DNA of 64,000 nt from Leguminivora glycinivorella (taxonomy: Eukaryota; Arthropoda; Insecta; Lepidoptera; Tortricidae), in assembly GCF_023078275.1 (NCBI RefSeq), contig NC_062975.1:6237141-6301140 (forward strand), in the 5' to 3' direction. The position numbers and the translations under genes are program-made. Positions 62,596 through 64,000 of this stretch are shown here, piece by piece (position 1 is the first letter of the stretch; each line of letters opens with the position of its first letter). The notes beneath the pieces are model-generated. The model was not told the origin of the DNA. It made no database searches and was given only the letters and a program-made list of their open reading frames with translations.

Positions 62596-62693
62596 TCAGG
62601 GGGCCGATTTTTGAGTCTCACTGTCACTAAAATACCATTATTTCAGTGACAATTTTCTGAATTCGATCGCCGTGAGACTCAAAAATCGGCCCC
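62596..62693. mobile_element. Palindromic MITE (GGGGGCCGATTTTTGAGTCTC)
   Basis: GGGGGCCGATTTTTGAGTCT and AGACTCAAAAATCGGCCCCC ends, CACTGTCACTAAAATA / TATTTCAGTGAC arms. 98 bp hairpin. Confidence 0.8.
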
Positions 62694-62864
62694 CAGGCCA
62701 AGCCAACCGCCACACAAACACAACATTTTTCTCCACACCAACACGAACAAAATACAGACCATAAAACATTAATCTAAATCAAATCAAATAATATTTATTT
62801 ATGATTCAAAACAATTATTTGTAAGCCTAGGTAAATTCTACCAGCCAGCTCAAGGCATCAAGTT

Positions 62865-62960
62865 TAAATTTGTATGAAATTACTTTGCACTCTTGTGGAG
62901 AAAATGCAATTTTGCTATCCGTTTTCGAATAGCAAAATTGATCTTCATTAGTTGGAGTGT
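62865..62960 (-). repeat. GATAGCAAAATTG repeat, inverted copy
   Basis: AATTACTTTGCACTCTTGTG, AAATGCAATTTTGCTATCCG, reverse of 33838-33960. Confidence 0.6.
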
Positions 62961-63046
62961 GGATAGCTCCGCGGAGCCTCCGCGTCTGCAATGGTTGAGT
63001 CTTGGACTGGCTCTTTTATAGTGACTTTATGTTCCTGGGGAGTTCA

Positions 63047-63175
63047 GGGTACGTAATGGCACAAACCCTCACGAAACGCTCCTGCGTATTGGCGCGACAG
63101 AGCCAGACTACCTTTCGCGGCGTTTCGTTTTCGTTTCGCGTCGCAGAAATGCCATTCGGCTACGGCACCTGCCGG
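63047..63175 (+). mobile_element. MITE M4, shortened copy
   Basis: CAGGGTACGTAATGGCACAA, GACAGAGCCAGACTACCTTT, GCCATTCGGCTACGGCACCT; the TCTATCTCTATCGC part is missing. Confidence 0.7.
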
Positions 63176-63312
63176 CGTACCACGCTTCCAATTTTATCAC
63201 TTATCCACGTGGATAAGACATCTGTCACTCTCACACTGACATACTTGCCAAAGCGTGACAGAAGTCTTATCCACGTGGATAAGTGATAAAATTAGAAGCA
63301 TGATACGCCGGC
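63173..63312. mobile_element. Palindromic MITE (GCCGGCGTACCACGCTTC)
   Basis: CCGGCGTACCACGCTTCCAA and AGAAGCATGATACGCCGG ends; ATCACTTATCCACGTGGATA / TATCCACGTGGATAAGTGAT arms. Hairpin of 140 bp. Confidence 0.78.
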
Positions 63313-63454
63313 TGTTTACTCGACTCACTCGTAGTTGGGTTGGTTCAAACCGGACAACGACAGGAACTATAGGAAGGGGGTAGGTACCCTACTTATATAG
63401 AAATATGCCCATATATAAACATATTTGTGCATCATATTATTCATAGTACATTGT

Positions 63455-64000
63455 TTTTAGGGTTCCGTACCTCAAAAAGGAATAACGGAACCCTTATAGG
63501 ATCACTTGTGTGTCCGTTGTCACAGTCAATTTTCTCCGAAACTACCGAACCGATTAACTTGAAATTTGACTGAAATTTGGCACACATATGTAATTAAACC
63601 TGTGACCCAAAGACGCACATGTAATTTAAATTAAGAAAATTAAATTATAGAGGCCACTTTTGGGGGGGTAAAAGTGAAAATTAAAAATCAATGTTTCTAG
63701 AACTATATTGTGTTACATATCAAATGAAAGAGCTTTTTAGAAGTATTTCAAAAATATATTTTTTAATAATTTTTAGTAAAGTAATTTAAGAAAATAGGCA
63801 AAAACTGACCCCCCCCCCTTATCTCCAAAACTACTAAGCGTAAAATTTGCAAAAAAAAATACACGAGATAGTTTTCAATCTATAGATTACCTACAGGAAA
63901 ACCTATTAGAAATCTACAGTAAAGCGTAAGTCGGACTTAAAAGCCAAATCTCTTGAAATTGTGCTTATATGTAATATTTAAACGCGCTCACGTTTAAATA
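63455..64000 (-). mobile_element. GGGTTCCGTAC element, diverged copy running off the window
   Basis: TTAGGGTTCCGTACCTCAAA, GGAACCCTTATAGGATCACT, then CCGAACCGATTAACTTGAAA and CCCCCTTATCTCCAAAACTA. Same end and order as 59610 but a different interior, so a related subfamily. Confidence 0.6.

Overview
The window looks like a piece of a moth or butterfly (Lepidoptera) nuclear genome. It is AT-rich and intron-bearing, has a eukaryotic tRNA gene, and is filled with repeat types I associate with Lepidoptera: elements ending in GCGAAGCCGCGGGC, the GGGTTCCGTAC element, tRNA-derived SINEs and short palindromic DNA transposons. The assignment is by pattern; I ran no search.

Host genes are few. I see two complete, tandem, same-strand paralogues with four exons each at 27287-29696 and 31495-33805. 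They encode secreted proteins of 181 and 179 residues with four matching cysteines, probably of the DUF1091/CheA-CheB-like (GM2-activator-like fold) lipid-binding group. All introns are phase 0 and exon lengths match almost exactly. There is one intact tRNA-Ser(GCT) gene at 35802-35883. The rest is transposable-element DNA at several depths of nesting.

Layout. 1-1277: a 5'-truncated non-LTR retrotransposon on the minus strand. Its esterase-like ORF1 is followed by an endonuclease ORF in the -1 frame, with a T TTA AAC heptamer directly before the ORF1 stop and a 17-bp hairpin downstream. 1.3-12 kb: MITEs, including hAT-type and palindromic ones, and a TATA-containing block repeated at 26 kb. 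12-14 kb: a LINE C-terminal fragment and a 121-bp minisatellite of two alternating unit types. 14-20 kb: the GGGTTCCGTAC element and two long inverted-repeat elements built from iterated short words (CAAAT-like, CTATA-like), one carrying five 199-bp tandem units. 20-26 kb: stacked MITEs and a decayed reverse-transcriptase pseudogene. 26-34 kb: the gene pair, whose introns and spacer hold a local cluster of one SINE-like repeat and a pair of hAT MITEs. 34.7-35.4 kb: a PIF/Harbinger derivative that keeps a transposase N-terminus. 36.5-37.3 kb: a CCCTAT-type hexanucleotide array. 41.7-44.3 kb: a long element with iterated GTAAAGGAC words, inserted into an older repeat and itself hit by a MITE. 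52.3-53.2 kb: an 890-bp foldback element of GATTTGATCAAATC-like words. 53.3-54.1 kb: a SINE split by a hAT element, then an RTE C-terminus. 54-64 kb: mainly MITEs, SINE pieces and a second GGGTTCCGTAC element.

Most long open frames here are chance frames in repeats. That includes the 100-240 codon frames of the hexanucleotide array and those crossing MITE ends.
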